60,841 nucleotides of DNA, from contig UQYG01000015.1 in assembly GCA_900545275.1 (NCBI GenBank), positions 1-60,841 of the forward strand. Reading direction: 5' to 3'. Made by a program: the position numbers and the translations under genes. This stretch comes from an uncultured Sutterella sp. (lineage in GTDB: Bacteria > Pseudomonadota > Gammaproteobacteria > Burkholderiales > Burkholderiaceae_F). Of this stretch, positions 1-7,976 are shown piece after piece. Each line of letters starts with the position of its first letter. Position 1 is the stretch's first letter. The notes beneath the pieces are model-generated. The model did no database searches, was not told where the DNA came from, and saw nothing but the letters and a program-made list of their open reading frames with translations.

Positions 1-30
1 TTTCCGGTGAAAGTAGGACATTGCCAGGCT
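1..30 (+). rRNA. rrf: 5S ribosomal RNA, 3' end only
   Basis: The first 30 bases match the conserved 3' end of bacterial 5S rRNA: the GTAGG-N3-TTGCCAGGCT tail that pairs with the 5' end of the molecule. The rest lies outside the window. A strong terminator follows at once, as expected at the end of an rRNA operon transcribed rightward into this window. Confidence 0.85.
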
Positions 31-41
31 CCACCATTCAG

Positions 42-80
42 AACCCCCGATTCCTCACGGAGTCGGGGGTTTTGTTATTC
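42..80 (+). terminator. rRNA operon terminator
   Basis: AACCCCCGA (42-50) pairs with TCGGGGGTT (63-71). The stem extends inward through TCC/GGA to a short loop, and the downstream arm runs into a T-rich tract (TTTTGTTATT). It closes the rRNA operon. Confidence 0.9.
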
Positions 81-139
81 TTAGGTTCCGCATTGCGCCG
101 CGGACCTTTGTTTGCGGCGCTCAGGCCAGAGGAGACTTT

Positions 140-1531
140 ATGAGCGGCGATCTTTTCGACGGACTCTACGATACGGCACCCGCCAGCGAGACGACTTCCG
201 CGGCAAAGGGGAACGACGCCCCCAAGGCCGCTTTTGCGCCGCTCGCCGAACGCATGCGCCCGAAGACGCTCGACGAGGTGGTCGGTCAGCAGCATCTGAT
301 CGGCCCGGGTGCGCCGCTTCGCGTCGCCTTTGAAAACCACCGTCCCCACTCGATGATCCTCTGGGGCCCTCCTGGCGTCGGCAAGACGACGCTCGCCCGC
401 CTCATGGCGGACGCCTTCGATCTTCCCTTCCTTTCGATTTCCGCGGTGTTGGGCGGCCTCAAGGACATCCGCGAGGCGGTCGACTTCGCAAAGGCCGAAC
501 GAAAGGCGACGGGCCGCCCGACGCTTCTCTTCGTCGACGAAGTGCACCGCTTCAACAAGAGTCAGCAGGACGCCTTCCTTCCGCACGTCGAGTCGGGCCT
601 CTTCATCTTCGTGGGCGCCACGACCGAGAACCCTTCCTTTGAAGTCGTAAGCGCGCTGCTCTCCCGCGCCACCGTCTATCAGCTCGAAAGCCTCAAGCCC
701 GAAGAGTCGCGCACGCTTCTTGACCGCGTCATGTCGCGGGAATTTCCGACGCTCAAACTCACCGAAGAGGCCGTCGAAGTTATCGTGGGCCTCTCCGACG
801 GGGATGCCCGTCGTCTGTTGAACGCCGTCGACGTCGCCTGCACCATGGCGAAGGAACGCCGCGTCGAGGAGATCACGGCGGAGTTTCTGCGAAAGACCCT
901 GCCCGCGACGCTGCGGCGATTCGACAAGGGGGGCGACAATTTCTACGATCAGATCAGCGCCATGCACAAGTCCGTGCGCGGCTCCGACCCGGATGCGGCG
1001 CTCTACTGGATGTGCCGGATGCTCGACGGCGGAGCCGATCCCCGCTACATCGCGCGGCGCGTGATCCGCATGGCGATCGAAGACATTTCTCTGGCCGATC
1101 CCCGCGCGACGCAGCTCGCCGTCGAAGCGGCCGAAATTTACGAGCGCCTGGGTTCCCCCGAAGGAGAGCTGGCACTTGCGCAGGCGGTCGTGTATCTCGC
1201 GGCCGCCCCGAAGAGCAACGCCGTCTACACGGCCTACAACGCGATCCGGTCGTTTGTGAAGAAGGACGGCTCGCGCCCCGTGCCGCTTTACATCCGCAAT
1301 GCGCCGACGAAACTCATGAAGGAGTTGGGCTACCACGAAGGCTACCGCTACGCGCACGACGAGCCCGGGGCCTTTGCCGCCGGGGAAATCTACCTTCCCG
1401 AGGGACTCGAAGACCAGCGCTGGTACTTCCCGACCGACCGCGGGCTCGAAATCAAGATCGGCGAAAAACTCGATCGGCTTCGCGCCCTGAACGAAGAAGC
1501 CCGCCGTCAGGGGAAGGGCCGCAAGCGCTGA
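140..1531 (+). CDS. rarA: Replication-associated recombination protein A (RarA/MgsA), AAA+ ATPase
   Basis: Encodes 463 residues. Walker A GPPGVGKT lies at about residues 76-83, a Walker B region reads FVDEVHRFNKSQQDAF, and GATTENPSF is the sensor segment typical of the RarA/WRNIP1 family. These clamp-loader-like ATPases act at stalled replication forks. The ATG at 140 has AGAGGAGA about 8 bases upstream. The length matches the family (~440-460). It lies between an rRNA operon and serS; rarA-serS linkage is common in proteobacteria. Confidence 0.95.
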   Translation: MSGDLFDGLYDTAPASETTSAAKGNDAPKAAFAPLAERMRPKTLDEVVGQQHLIGPGAPLRVAFENHRPHSMILWGPPGVGKTTLARLMADAFDLPFLSISAVLGGLKDIREAVDFAKAERKATGRPTLLFVDEVHRFNKSQQDAFLPHVESGLFIFVGATTENPSFEVVSALLSRATVYQLESLKPEESRTLLDRVMSREFPTLKLTEEAVEVIVGLSDGDARRLLNAVDVACTMAKERRVEEITAEFLRKTLPATLRRFDKGGDNFYDQISAMHKSVRGSDPDAALYWMCRMLDGGADPRYIARRVIRMAIEDISLADPRATQLAVEAAEIYERLGSPEGELALAQAVVYLAAAPKSNAVYTAYNAIRSFVKKDGSRPVPLYIRNAPTKLMKELGYHEGYRYAHDEPGAFAAGEIYLPEGLEDQRWYFPTDRGLEIKIGEKLDRLRALNEEARRQGKGRKR

Positions 1532-1651
1532 CGGAGGGGGATCGGGCAAAATCCCCGTGAATTTCTCCCCGATCGCTCCTCAAAAAGAGGACAATAAACA
1601 GATTCGCTCCCTCTGAACGGAGTATGCATTCAACTACAAGGCAGGAAAACC

Positions 1652-2950
1652 ATGCTCGACCTCAACATGCTGCGCAAGCAGCTCCCGGAAGTTACGGCCC
1701 GCTTGAAGAGCCGCGGCTTCGACTTCCCGGAAACCGAATTCAACGACCTGGAAACGCGCCGCAAGGACGTTCAGACGAAGACCGAAGAACTGCAGGCGGA
1801 GCGCAACGCCCTCTCGAAGCAGATCGGCCAGGCCAAGCGCGCCGGTGAAGACGCCTCCGAAATCATGGCCCGCGCCGCGGCCATTCCCGAGAAGCTTTCG
1901 GTCCTCGAAAAGGAACTCGAAGAAATCCGCACGAAGTTGAACGACCTTCTCCTTCGCATTCCGAACCTCCCGCACGAATCCGTGCCGGTCGGCAAGGACG
2001 AGACGGAAAACGTCGAAGTGCGCCGCTGGGGCACCCCGCGTGAATTCGACTTCCCCGTCAAGGATCACGTCGATGTCGGCGGCCCCCTCGGGATGGACTT
2101 CGACACGGCCGCGAAGCTTTCGGGTGCGCGCTTCGTCTTCATGCGCGGCCAGGTCGCGCGTCTCCACCGTGCGCTTGCGCAGTTCATGCTCAACACGCAC
2201 ACGACGGAAAACGGCTACACCGAGTGCTACACCCCCTACATCGTGACCGCCTCGACGATGCAGGGTACGGGTCAGCTTCCGAAGTTCGAAGAAGACCTCT
2301 TCGCCGCCAAGAAGGGCGGGGCCTCGAGCGACGCCGAACAGATGTACCTCGTCCCGACCGCCGAAGTGACGCTCACGAACTCCGTTTCGGGTCAGATGCT
2401 GAAGGCTTCGGACCTCCCGATCAAGGTGACGGCCCACACGCCCTGCTTCCGTTCCGAAGCCGGCGCCTACGGCCGCGACACCCGCGGCATGATCCGTCAG
2501 CACCAGTTCGACAAGGTCGAAATGGTCCGCATCGTCCGTCCGGAAGACTCCTACGACCATCTCGAAGAAATGACGCGCAACGCCGAAGGCATTCTTCAGA
2601 AGCTCGGCCTTCCCTACCGCGTCATCACGCTCTGCACGGGCGACATGGGCTTCGGCGCCGCCAAGACCTATGACCTTGAAGTGTGGCTTCCCGCGCAGAA
2701 CACCTACCGCGAAATCAGCTCCTGCTCCAACTGCGAAGCCTTCCAGGCCCGCCGCATGGGCACGCGCTTCAAGGACGAAAACGGCCGCACGCAGTACGTC
2801 CACACCCTGAACGGCTCCGGCCTCGCGGTCGGCCGCACGCTCGTCGCGGTGCTCGAAAACTATCAGAACGCCGACGGCAGCGTGACGGTTCCGGAAGTGC
2901 TCCGTCCCTACATGGGCGGCGTCGAAGTTCTTCGCCCCGAAACGAAGTGA
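1652..2950 (+). CDS. serS: Serine--tRNA ligase
   Basis: Encodes 432 residues, the normal length. The N-terminal ~110 residues form the charged helical hairpin that grips the tRNA-Ser long arm. The class II core follows, with motif 2 around FRSEAGAYGRDTRGMIR and motif 3 near LNGSGLAVGRTLVAVLE. It charges tRNA-Ser with serine in the cytoplasm. The ATG has AAGGCAGG upstream. A tRNA-Ser gene begins 58 bases after the stop, so enzyme and substrate are encoded side by side. Confidence 0.97.
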   Translation: MLDLNMLRKQLPEVTARLKSRGFDFPETEFNDLETRRKDVQTKTEELQAERNALSKQIGQAKRAGEDASEIMARAAAIPEKLSVLEKELEEIRTKLNDLLLRIPNLPHESVPVGKDETENVEVRRWGTPREFDFPVKDHVDVGGPLGMDFDTAAKLSGARFVFMRGQVARLHRALAQFMLNTHTTENGYTECYTPYIVTASTMQGTGQLPKFEEDLFAAKKGGASSDAEQMYLVPTAEVTLTNSVSGQMLKASDLPIKVTAHTPCFRSEAGAYGRDTRGMIRQHQFDKVEMVRIVRPEDSYDHLEEMTRNAEGILQKLGLPYRVITLCTGDMGFGAAKTYDLEVWLPAQNTYREISSCSNCEAFQARRMGTRFKDENGRTQYVHTLNGSGLAVGRTLVAVLENYQNADGSVTVPEVLRPYMGGVEVLRPETK

Positions 2951-2968
2951 CTTTCGTAAAGAGGGATA

Positions 2969-2997
2969 TTGACAAGATTTCCAATCTGTGTTAATAT
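2969..2997 (+). promoter_or_regulatory. Sigma70-type promoter of tRNA-Ser
   Basis: TTGACA (2969-2974), a 17-base spacer and TAATAT (2992-2997). The predicted start falls 4-8 bases before the mature tRNA 5' end. This is close to consensus and gives the tRNA its own transcription independent of serS. Confidence 0.85.
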
Positions 2998-3008
2998 TCC
3001 TCTTCTCT

Positions 3009-3099
3009 GGAAGGATGGCAGAGAGGTCGAATGCGCCGGACTCGAAATCCGGTATACGGTTATACCGTATCGTGGGTTCAAATCCCACTCCTTCCGCCA
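3009..3099 (+). tRNA. serU: tRNA-Ser(CGA)
   Basis: A 91-nt class II tRNA. The acceptor GGAAGGA pairs with TCCTTCC, G is the discriminator base, and CCA is encoded (3097-3099). The anticodon stem CCGGA/TCCGG encloses loop CTCGAAA, giving anticodon CGA, which reads UCG. A long variable arm (ATACGG/ATACCGTAT region) and the T arm with GTTCAAATC are present. Confidence 0.96.
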
Positions 3100-3105
3100 G
3101 ATTCG

Positions 3106-3141
3106 AATCCCGGACAGTCTCGCGATTGTCCGGGATTTTTG
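3106..3141 (+). terminator. Intrinsic terminator after tRNA-Ser
   Basis: AATCCCGGACA (3106-3116) pairs perfectly with TGTCCGGGATT (3127-3137), followed by more T residues. It ends the tRNA-Ser transcript before the opposing DUF362 gene. Confidence 0.9.
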
Positions 3142-3198
3142 CATTTCGGACGAACGAAAACGCCGACCCGATGGGCGGCGCTTCAGAACGGGCTTTCG

Positions 3199-4152
3199 TC
3201 ACTTTGCAGGCGAAAGCTCCACGAGCCGGTAGCGCCCCGCATGTCCGAGCGCCGCGAGGTTTTCAAGCTGCAAAAAGCCCCGCTCGAGTTTGACGGACTC
3301 CGGATACGCGGATCGTCTCTCAACGGGAATCCCGTAGATCAGGTCGAGCGATGCGTTGTCGGCCGCCGCCATGTCAAGGGACCCCACGATCCCGATCGTG
3401 CCCTTTCGGACCGTAGCGCCCTCCAAGGGTTCCACGTCGAGATTCGCTAGGACGTTGAGAAAGAGGAGCTTTCCCGCGAGCGCCCGCTCGATCGCGTCGG
3501 CCGCTTCCGCAAGGCGTCTGTGAAATCCCGCGTCCTTCGGAAAACCCGGTCCGTGGACGGCGGCTTTGCCCGGAGCGCCCGCAAGTCCGATCCCTACGTT
3601 CTTCACCGCGGCGGAATATCCCGAGAACGTAGGAACGTTGAAGTTCACCGTTACGGCGACGAGTCCGTAGTCGGTGAAGAGCGCCTCGGGCACGTCGACC
3701 GATTTCAGCCAGCGGCCTTCTTTCGTAGGCACGGCCCGGTATTCCTCTTTTCGATCGAGAATGTCGATCTGCTCGCGCGGAATGCCGCGCGCGACGATCG
3801 CGTCAAAGTTGCCTTCGGTCGTGCCGCGCCCCGACGTGTAGCCCGAGGCCCAGTTGCATTCGACGTAGCGGCTTCCCGGAACGTGTTCCTGAAGCGCCTT
3901 CCAGAGCGCTCGGTTCTTGTCGACTTCGTCGCCGTGAAGCTTTAATCCCACGAGTCCCCTGCGGCCTGCGGCGCCGAGGTCTTCGCGAAGTTTGTCGAAG
4001 ATCGCGATGAAGGCTTCGGGCGTCGCCTCGCGGGCGTAGTAGACGACGGGGATATCTTCTTGCGCCCGCGGCCAAGTCGGAAGAAGTCCCGTGAGCGCGA
4101 TCGCGCCGGTGCGGATCGCAAGATTTCTGCGGGTGATGCGGGTGTCGGACAT
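3199..4152 (-). CDS. Exported DUF362 domain protein
   Basis: Encodes 317 residues from the ATG at 4152, which has AAGGAGAC about 8 bases upstream; an upstream in-frame extension has no such site. The N-terminus has a twin arginine (TRRNLAIR) followed by a hydrophobic stretch, suggesting a Tat-type signal. The body resembles DUF362 proteins, a family often linked to iron-sulfur or redox enzymes but of unknown reaction. No ferredoxin Cys clusters are visible in this copy. It is the last gene of a three-gene minus-strand operon after the DUF4405-like and flavodoxin-like genes. An electron-transfer role is inference. Confidence 0.7.
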   Translation of the reverse strand: MSDTRITRRNLAIRTGAIALTGLLPTWPRAQEDIPVVYYAREATPEAFIAIFDKLREDLGAAGRRGLVGLKLHGDEVDKNRALWKALQEHVPGSRYVECNWASGYTSGRGTTEGNFDAIVARGIPREQIDILDRKEEYRAVPTKEGRWLKSVDVPEALFTDYGLVAVTVNFNVPTFSGYSAAVKNVGIGLAGAPGKAAVHGPGFPKDAGFHRRLAEAADAIERALAGKLLFLNVLANLDVEPLEGATVRKGTIGIVGSLDMAAADNASLDLIYGIPVERRSAYPESVKLERGFLQLENLAALGHAGRYRLVELSPAK

Positions 4153-4168
4153 GAGGAAAGTCTCCTTG

Positions 4169-4921
4169 TCAGGAAGTGCGCCTCGCAAGCGCCCCATCCA
4201 AAGTATGGACGAGAGACGCGACGGCGAGAAACGCGGTCAGAAGGTCGAGCGGCAGCAGAATCGAAAGTTCTCCGGGTTCCACGTAAAGGTAGGCGCTCTC
4301 GGCCCGGAGCGCGTAGCCTACGTCTCGGGCGACGAAGGCTTCGGACGTGCGCCAAAGGAGAAGAAGGAAGAGGGCGGTTCCCGCCGCGCGGACGCCCCAA
4401 ATCCCGATGGTGCGCTCGAGTTTTGCAACGGCAGGCGCGAGCTTTCCCGCGACGATCCCCCCGTGCAGGCCCGCATGCACCGCCGCCGCAAGGAAGCACC
4501 AGAGCGAAAGCGCCACGTGCGCCGAGCGGTAGGCGAGATCCATGCGCCAGACATCCGGCGTCGCCGACGCGAAAAGCGTCTGCGAGCACATGAGGCCGCT
4601 CACGAAGGCCGCCGCAAAGCTGAGCGTCAGAAAGACGTTCACGATCAGCGACACGACGTCCCGCGGCTGCCAGGACGTGCGGCGCCTCGCGCGCCCCGTG
4701 AGCTTTTCAAGGCGTCGCACGTACCAGCGGCGGTTGAGCAGCGCGTGCAAGAGCGCGACGAGACCGACCGCCGTGCCGAGCGCCTCGTGGATCGGATTCC
4801 CGGTGAAGCGGTCGCACATCACGACGAAAAAGAGGAGCGCAAAGAGGGCGTCGAGCCTAAGGCGCCTCGTCCAGAGAAGGAGCGGCTCCCCTTTTTCCCA
4901 ATAGGCGAAAAGCCGGGTCAT
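4169..4921 (-). CDS. DUF4405/cytochrome b561-like integral membrane protein
   Basis: Encodes 250 residues. The start chosen is the ATG at 4921, giving MTRLFAYWEKG. At least five hydrophobic segments are visible: ALFALLFFVVM, ALGTAVGLVALLHALL, the ISLIVNVFLTLSF-type region, VALSLWCFLAAAVHA and the C-terminal LLPLDLLTAFLA. Histidines in or near the membrane segments fit a b-type haem protein of the DUF4405 type, but haem binding is inference. It lies 22 bases after the oxidoreductase and 16 bases before the DUF362 gene, so the three are very likely cotranscribed. Confidence 0.6.
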   Translation of the reverse strand: MTRLFAYWEKGEPLLLWTRRLRLDALFALLFFVVMCDRFTGNPIHEALGTAVGLVALLHALLNRRWYVRRLEKLTGRARRRTSWQPRDVVSLIVNVFLTLSFAAAFVSGLMCSQTLFASATPDVWRMDLAYRSAHVALSLWCFLAAAVHAGLHGGIVAGKLAPAVAKLERTIGIWGVRAAGTALFLLLLWRTSEAFVARDVGYALRAESAYLYVEPGELSILLPLDLLTAFLAVASLVHTLDGALARRTS

Positions 4922-4943
4922 GACTGTCTCCCTCGGTTCGAAC

Positions 4944-5450
4944 TCAGGTTCGGGCGCAGACCTTCTTGCCGAGTTCGTAGGCAAGCCGCGGGAATTCGGT
5001 GCTCTCGGTTTGCGAGCGGGTGCCGCAGCTCGTACCGAGCAGCTGTCCGGCATCCTCCCAACCCATGTAGCGAACGAGCGTCTCGTAGTGATGAGCGAGA
5101 GCCGGGAAGGTCCAGTCGTTCGAATTCCAGGCGGCGGCAAGAAGCACCGCCTTTCTCGGGCTGTGGAGTTGACTGTTGATCGCGTAGAACCGGTCGATCA
5201 CGAGCTTCAGCTGCGCGGAAAAGCCGAAGTAATAGAGAGGCGTCGAAAGGACGATCAGGTCCGCGTCGATCAAGTGGGGATTGAGTTCGAACATGTCGTC
5301 TCGGTAGACGCAGTCGGCCGCGCCCAAGCCGCAGTGGTCGCACCCGCTGCAGGCGGTGACGCGCTTGAAGGCGGCGTCGAAGCGGTAGACTTCGGCGCCC
5401 GCAGAGAGAAGCGTCCGACGGTCGACTCGATGAAGCGGATGGATGGACAT
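4944..5450 (-). CDS. Flavodoxin-like NAD(P)H-dependent oxidoreductase, N-terminally short
   Basis: Encodes 168 residues from the ATG at 5450, which has AAAGGAGA just upstream. CSGCDHCG followed by CVYRDDM and DLIVLSTPLYYFGFSAQLK match the NADPH-dependent FMN reductase family. The usual first strand and FMN phosphate loop (GSPRxxGNT type) are absent: the protein begins MSIHPLHRVDRRTLLSAGAE, and the in-frame upstream sequence does not supply the loop. It may bind flavin differently or be a degraded copy. It is the first gene of the operon with the membrane and DUF362 proteins. Confidence 0.65.
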   Translation of the reverse strand: MSIHPLHRVDRRTLLSAGAEVYRFDAAFKRVTACSGCDHCGLGAADCVYRDDMFELNPHLIDADLIVLSTPLYYFGFSAQLKLVIDRFYAINSQLHSPRKAVLLAAAWNSNDWTFPALAHHYETLVRYMGWEDAGQLLGTSCGTRSQTESTEFPRLAYELGKKVCART

Positions 5451-5613
5451 GACGGTCTCCTTTTGGGGGTGTTGTCTGAGGCGGGGCCTGCCCGCGATTT
5501 CATTCTGGACACGGCAACCCGCGGAATCCAATGACATTTTCCTATGCCTATCCATGCGGGTTCTGCATGGCGGAAGAAATGGAGAGGACCGGGCAAATCT
5601 TCGGCAGTTCTTC

Positions 5614-5642
5614 TTGCGGGGCCCCGCCGCCTTCGGTATAAT
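5614..5642 (+). promoter_or_regulatory. Promoter of scpB-rluB
   Basis: TTGCGG (5614-5619), a 17-base spacer and a perfect TATAAT (5637-5642). The predicted start is about 75-80 bases before the scpB start codon. It lies in the divergent gap between the oxidoreductase operon and scpB. Confidence 0.7.
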
Positions 5643-5726
5643 CCCGCATCCCTCAAAGCAGGGATGCCCGGCCCGAAAGGGCCTCTCTCCGATCGTTGTG
5701 AAACGACCGATCCTCATTTCGACTCC

Positions 5727-6353
5727 ATGCCCCTCTCGCGCGAACACATTCTGGAAGCGGCGCTCCTCACGGCCAAAAAGCCCGTGTCGGTGCGCGAACT
5801 TCGGCGTCTTTTCGACGACGAGCTCTCGCATGCGGACGTTCTTAAGCTGCTCGATTCCCTCTCGGCCTTTTGGCAGGGGCGCGGTCTTCGGCTTCGCGAA
5901 GTCGCGGGCGGCTGGCGCATGGAAACCGCACCCGAAGCGACTCCTTATTTGTTCAAGCTCAAGGACGAGGACCGACCCAAGCGTTTCACCCGGGCGGCCC
6001 TCGAGACGCTTGCCGTCATCGCCTACCGTCAGCCCGTCACGCGCGGGGACATTGAAGAGATCCGAGGCGTAAGCCTGAGTCCGGGAACCCTGCGCATGTT
6101 TGAAGAACGCGGCTGGATCGAAACCGTCGGGTGGCGCGAAACCCCGGGCCGGCCCGCACTTCTGGGAACCACCCGTCAATTTTTGGAGGACTTCGGGCTC
6201 AAAAGCCTGGAGGATCTCCCCGTGCCCGAAAGCGCCGAAAACGCGCCGTTCGATCTTTCGAGCACCCGCAAAGAGGTCGAAGGAACGTCCGAATCGCTTT
6301 TCGCTCCGCAAGGCCTCACACTGGTTTTGGAAACCGAAGGAAGCAAATCGTGA
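5727..6353 (+). CDS. scpB: Segregation and condensation protein B (ScpB)
   Basis: Encodes 208 residues from the ATG at 5727 (MPLSREHILEAALL), which aligns with the usual start; earlier in-frame codons precede or overlap the promoter. It contains the two winged-helix regions, including ALETLAVIAYRQPVTRGDIEEIRG and the G-WIETVGWRETPGRPALLGTT segment diagnostic of ScpB. It is the kleisin-associated subunit of the SMC condensin complex. Its stop overlaps the GTG start of rluB. No scpA or smc is in the window. Confidence 0.93.
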   Translation: MPLSREHILEAALLTAKKPVSVRELRRLFDDELSHADVLKLLDSLSAFWQGRGLRLREVAGGWRMETAPEATPYLFKLKDEDRPKRFTRAALETLAVIAYRQPVTRGDIEEIRGVSLSPGTLRMFEERGWIETVGWRETPGRPALLGTTRQFLEDFGLKSLEDLPVPESAENAPFDLSSTRKEVEGTSESLFAPQGLTLVLETEGSKS

Positions 6354-7561
6354 AGAACCGTCCGTTCCGCCCGCCCGTGTCGGGCCAGAAAAAACGTACG
6401 CCCTTTCGCCGTCCGGGCGAACACAACCTCCCGCGCCCCGAAGGGCGCCGCAATCGTGAGGCGGGCAACCGCTCGCTCTCGCCCGCCGAGGCCATGTCGC
6501 TTCTGACGAGCGAAGACTTTCACGGCTATTCCGACCGACCCTTCGCGAAGGAAATGGTCGAGCGTCTTCGCAAGCGCGCGACGCAAGACCTGCCGACCGA
6601 AAAACTGCAGAAGGCGCTCGCCGACGCGGGGGTCGGATCGCGCCGCGAGATGGAGCGCCTGATCGAAGCGGGACACGTTACCGTCAACGGTGCGACCGCC
6701 AAGCTCGGCGACCGCGTGACGGCCGAAGACATTCTGCGCATCGACGGGCGTCAGATCCGCCGCGAAGCGACGGGCACGCCCCGCGTCCTCATGTACCACA
6801 AGGTGGCGGGCGAAATCGTCTCGCGCGACGACCCCGAAGGCCGTCCCACGGTCTTTGCGCGTCTGCCGCGCCTCTCGCAGGGCCGCTGGATTGCGGTGGG
6901 GCGTCTCGACTTCAACACCGAAGGGCTCCTGCTTTTCACGACCTCGGGGGAACTCGCCAACCGCCTCATGCACCCGCGCTACGAAATCGAGCGCGAATAC
7001 GCCGTGCGCGTGATCGGCGAACTCGAAGCCGAAGCGATGCTCAAGCTCCAACAGGGCGTGGAACTCGAGGACGGTCCCGCCAAGTTCGATCTTCTGCAGG
7101 ACGAAGGCGGCACGGGGACGAACCATTGGTACCGCGTCCGCATCCGCGAAGGCCGCAACCGCGAAGTGCGCCGCATGTTCGAGGCGGTGGGCGTGACGGT
7201 CTCGCGCCTCATCCGCGTGCGATACGGCGCCGTGTCGCTCCCGAAGAGTCTTCCGCGCGGCAAGCGCATGGAATTGACGCCCGAAGAGGTGCGCGCCTGG
7301 ATCGCCGAGCTCGACGCGATTGAAAAGCGCATCGCTCCCACCGCCAAGGCAAAGGCCGAAGCCGCAAAGACCCGAAAGGAAGAGGCCCGGGCCAAGGCCC
7401 GCGCTGAGGGCCGCGCCGTCCGCAGCGGTGAAAAGGTCGAAGCGCCCCGCCGCGCCAAGGACGCACGATTCCGCGACGCCTCCGACCGCACGGGGGTGCC
7501 GGTGCACGAAGCGCGCGACCTGAGCGACCGTCCGACGCAGCGAAAGCGCGAACGCCGCTGA
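6350..7561 (+). CDS. rluB: 23S rRNA pseudouridine2605 synthase
   Basis: Encodes 403 residues from a GTG at 6350 that overlaps the scpB stop (GTGA), with GAAGGAAGC upstream. After a basic N-terminal extension of ~80 residues comes an S4 RNA-binding domain (KLQKALADAGVGSRREMERL). The RsuA/RluB catalytic domain follows, with GRLDFNTEGLLLFT; the catalytic Asp is residue ~187. The tail after ~residue 330 is lysine/arginine/alanine-rich, as in many betaproteobacterial RluB proteins. Adjacency to scpB is a conserved arrangement. Confidence 0.92.
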   Translation: MKNRPFRPPVSGQKKRTPFRRPGEHNLPRPEGRRNREAGNRSLSPAEAMSLLTSEDFHGYSDRPFAKEMVERLRKRATQDLPTEKLQKALADAGVGSRREMERLIEAGHVTVNGATAKLGDRVTAEDILRIDGRQIRREATGTPRVLMYHKVAGEIVSRDDPEGRPTVFARLPRLSQGRWIAVGRLDFNTEGLLLFTTSGELANRLMHPRYEIEREYAVRVIGELEAEAMLKLQQGVELEDGPAKFDLLQDEGGTGTNHWYRVRIREGRNREVRRMFEAVGVTVSRLIRVRYGAVSLPKSLPRGKRMELTPEEVRAWIAELDAIEKRIAPTAKAKAEAAKTRKEEARAKARAEGRAVRSGEKVEAPRRAKDARFRDASDRTGVPVHEARDLSDRPTQRKRERR

Positions 7562-7567
7562 GTCCGA

Positions 7568-7609
7568 GTTTCGGCCCCGCCTTCGGGGCCGGCTCCGAAA
7601 GATTTTTTT
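7568..7609 (+). terminator. Terminator of scpB-rluB
   Basis: Inner stem GGCCCCG (7573-7579) / CGGGGCC (7584-7590), with an outer TTTCGG/CCGAAA pairing, then a run of T residues to 7609. Confidence 0.75.
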
Positions 7610-7629
7610 CGGGAATCGGGGCCCTTCGC

Positions 7630-7658
7630 TTGCAGGCGGGGCCCCTTTCGCCTAAAAT
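7630..7658 (+). promoter_or_regulatory. Promoter of the rimP-nusA-infB operon leader
   Basis: TTGCAG (7630-7635), a 17-base spacer and TAAAAT (7653-7658). The start is predicted near 7665, about 310 bases before rimP, which leaves a long structured leader. Confidence 0.75.
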
Positions 7659-7664
7659 GGCGCT

Positions 7665-7848
7665 TTCACCGACTGCTTCGGCGCGAGGGAGGCTTTTTCG
7701 CCCGTCGCGGTGGGTGTGCGCTTTCAACGGTCTTTTTCTTCTCCGGGAAGAAAATCGGACCGTTCCCTGTGCGGGAGAGGAGCGGAAGACAAATCCGCCG
7801 CGCCGCACGCAAAGGGAGTTGGAATGGGCAGTGCGCCCATTTTTTTTT
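7665..7848 (+). ncRNA. Structured leader RNA or small RNA upstream of rimP
   Basis: Between the promoter and the first intrinsic terminator lie ~185 transcribed bases without a credible gene. AACGGTC near 7725 pairs with GACCGTT near 7760, enclosing a TTCTTC/GAAGAA stem. GCGGA/TCCGC forms a smaller hairpin near 7781-7798. The unit ends in the terminator at 7823-7848. It may be a premature-termination leader that controls the operon, or a free small RNA. No Rfam family was recognised by eye. Confidence 0.45.
7823..7848 (+). terminator. Intrinsic terminator inside the rimP leader
   Basis: AATGGGC (7823-7829) pairs with GCCCATT (7835-7841) around a 5-base loop and is followed by an unbroken run of T residues. 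It lies 130 bases before rimP, after its promoter, so it would act as an attenuator unless bypassed. A second T-rich stretch follows near 7930-7942. The rest of 7849-7976 shows no gene. Confidence 0.8.
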
Positions 7849-7976
7849 GATTTCAATGTCTGTTGCGCGGCCGGCCGTCTTCTTTTTCCGGCGTGTGCCG
7901 CAAGCCTCAGCCTCATGATGAGGACGGGGTGCCGCAGTTTTTTTCTCACTTGAATTAGAGGAAGGGATTTTTCTTC

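Noticed and set aside
7665..7848. Identification of the leader RNA as 6S RNA
   Set aside because: Length is similar, but I could not show the closing stem and central bubble that define 6S RNA.
7630..7953. 107-codon frame in the rimP leader
   Set aside because: It starts inside the promoter, has no ribosome-binding site, reads across a strong terminator and shows no protein-like pattern.
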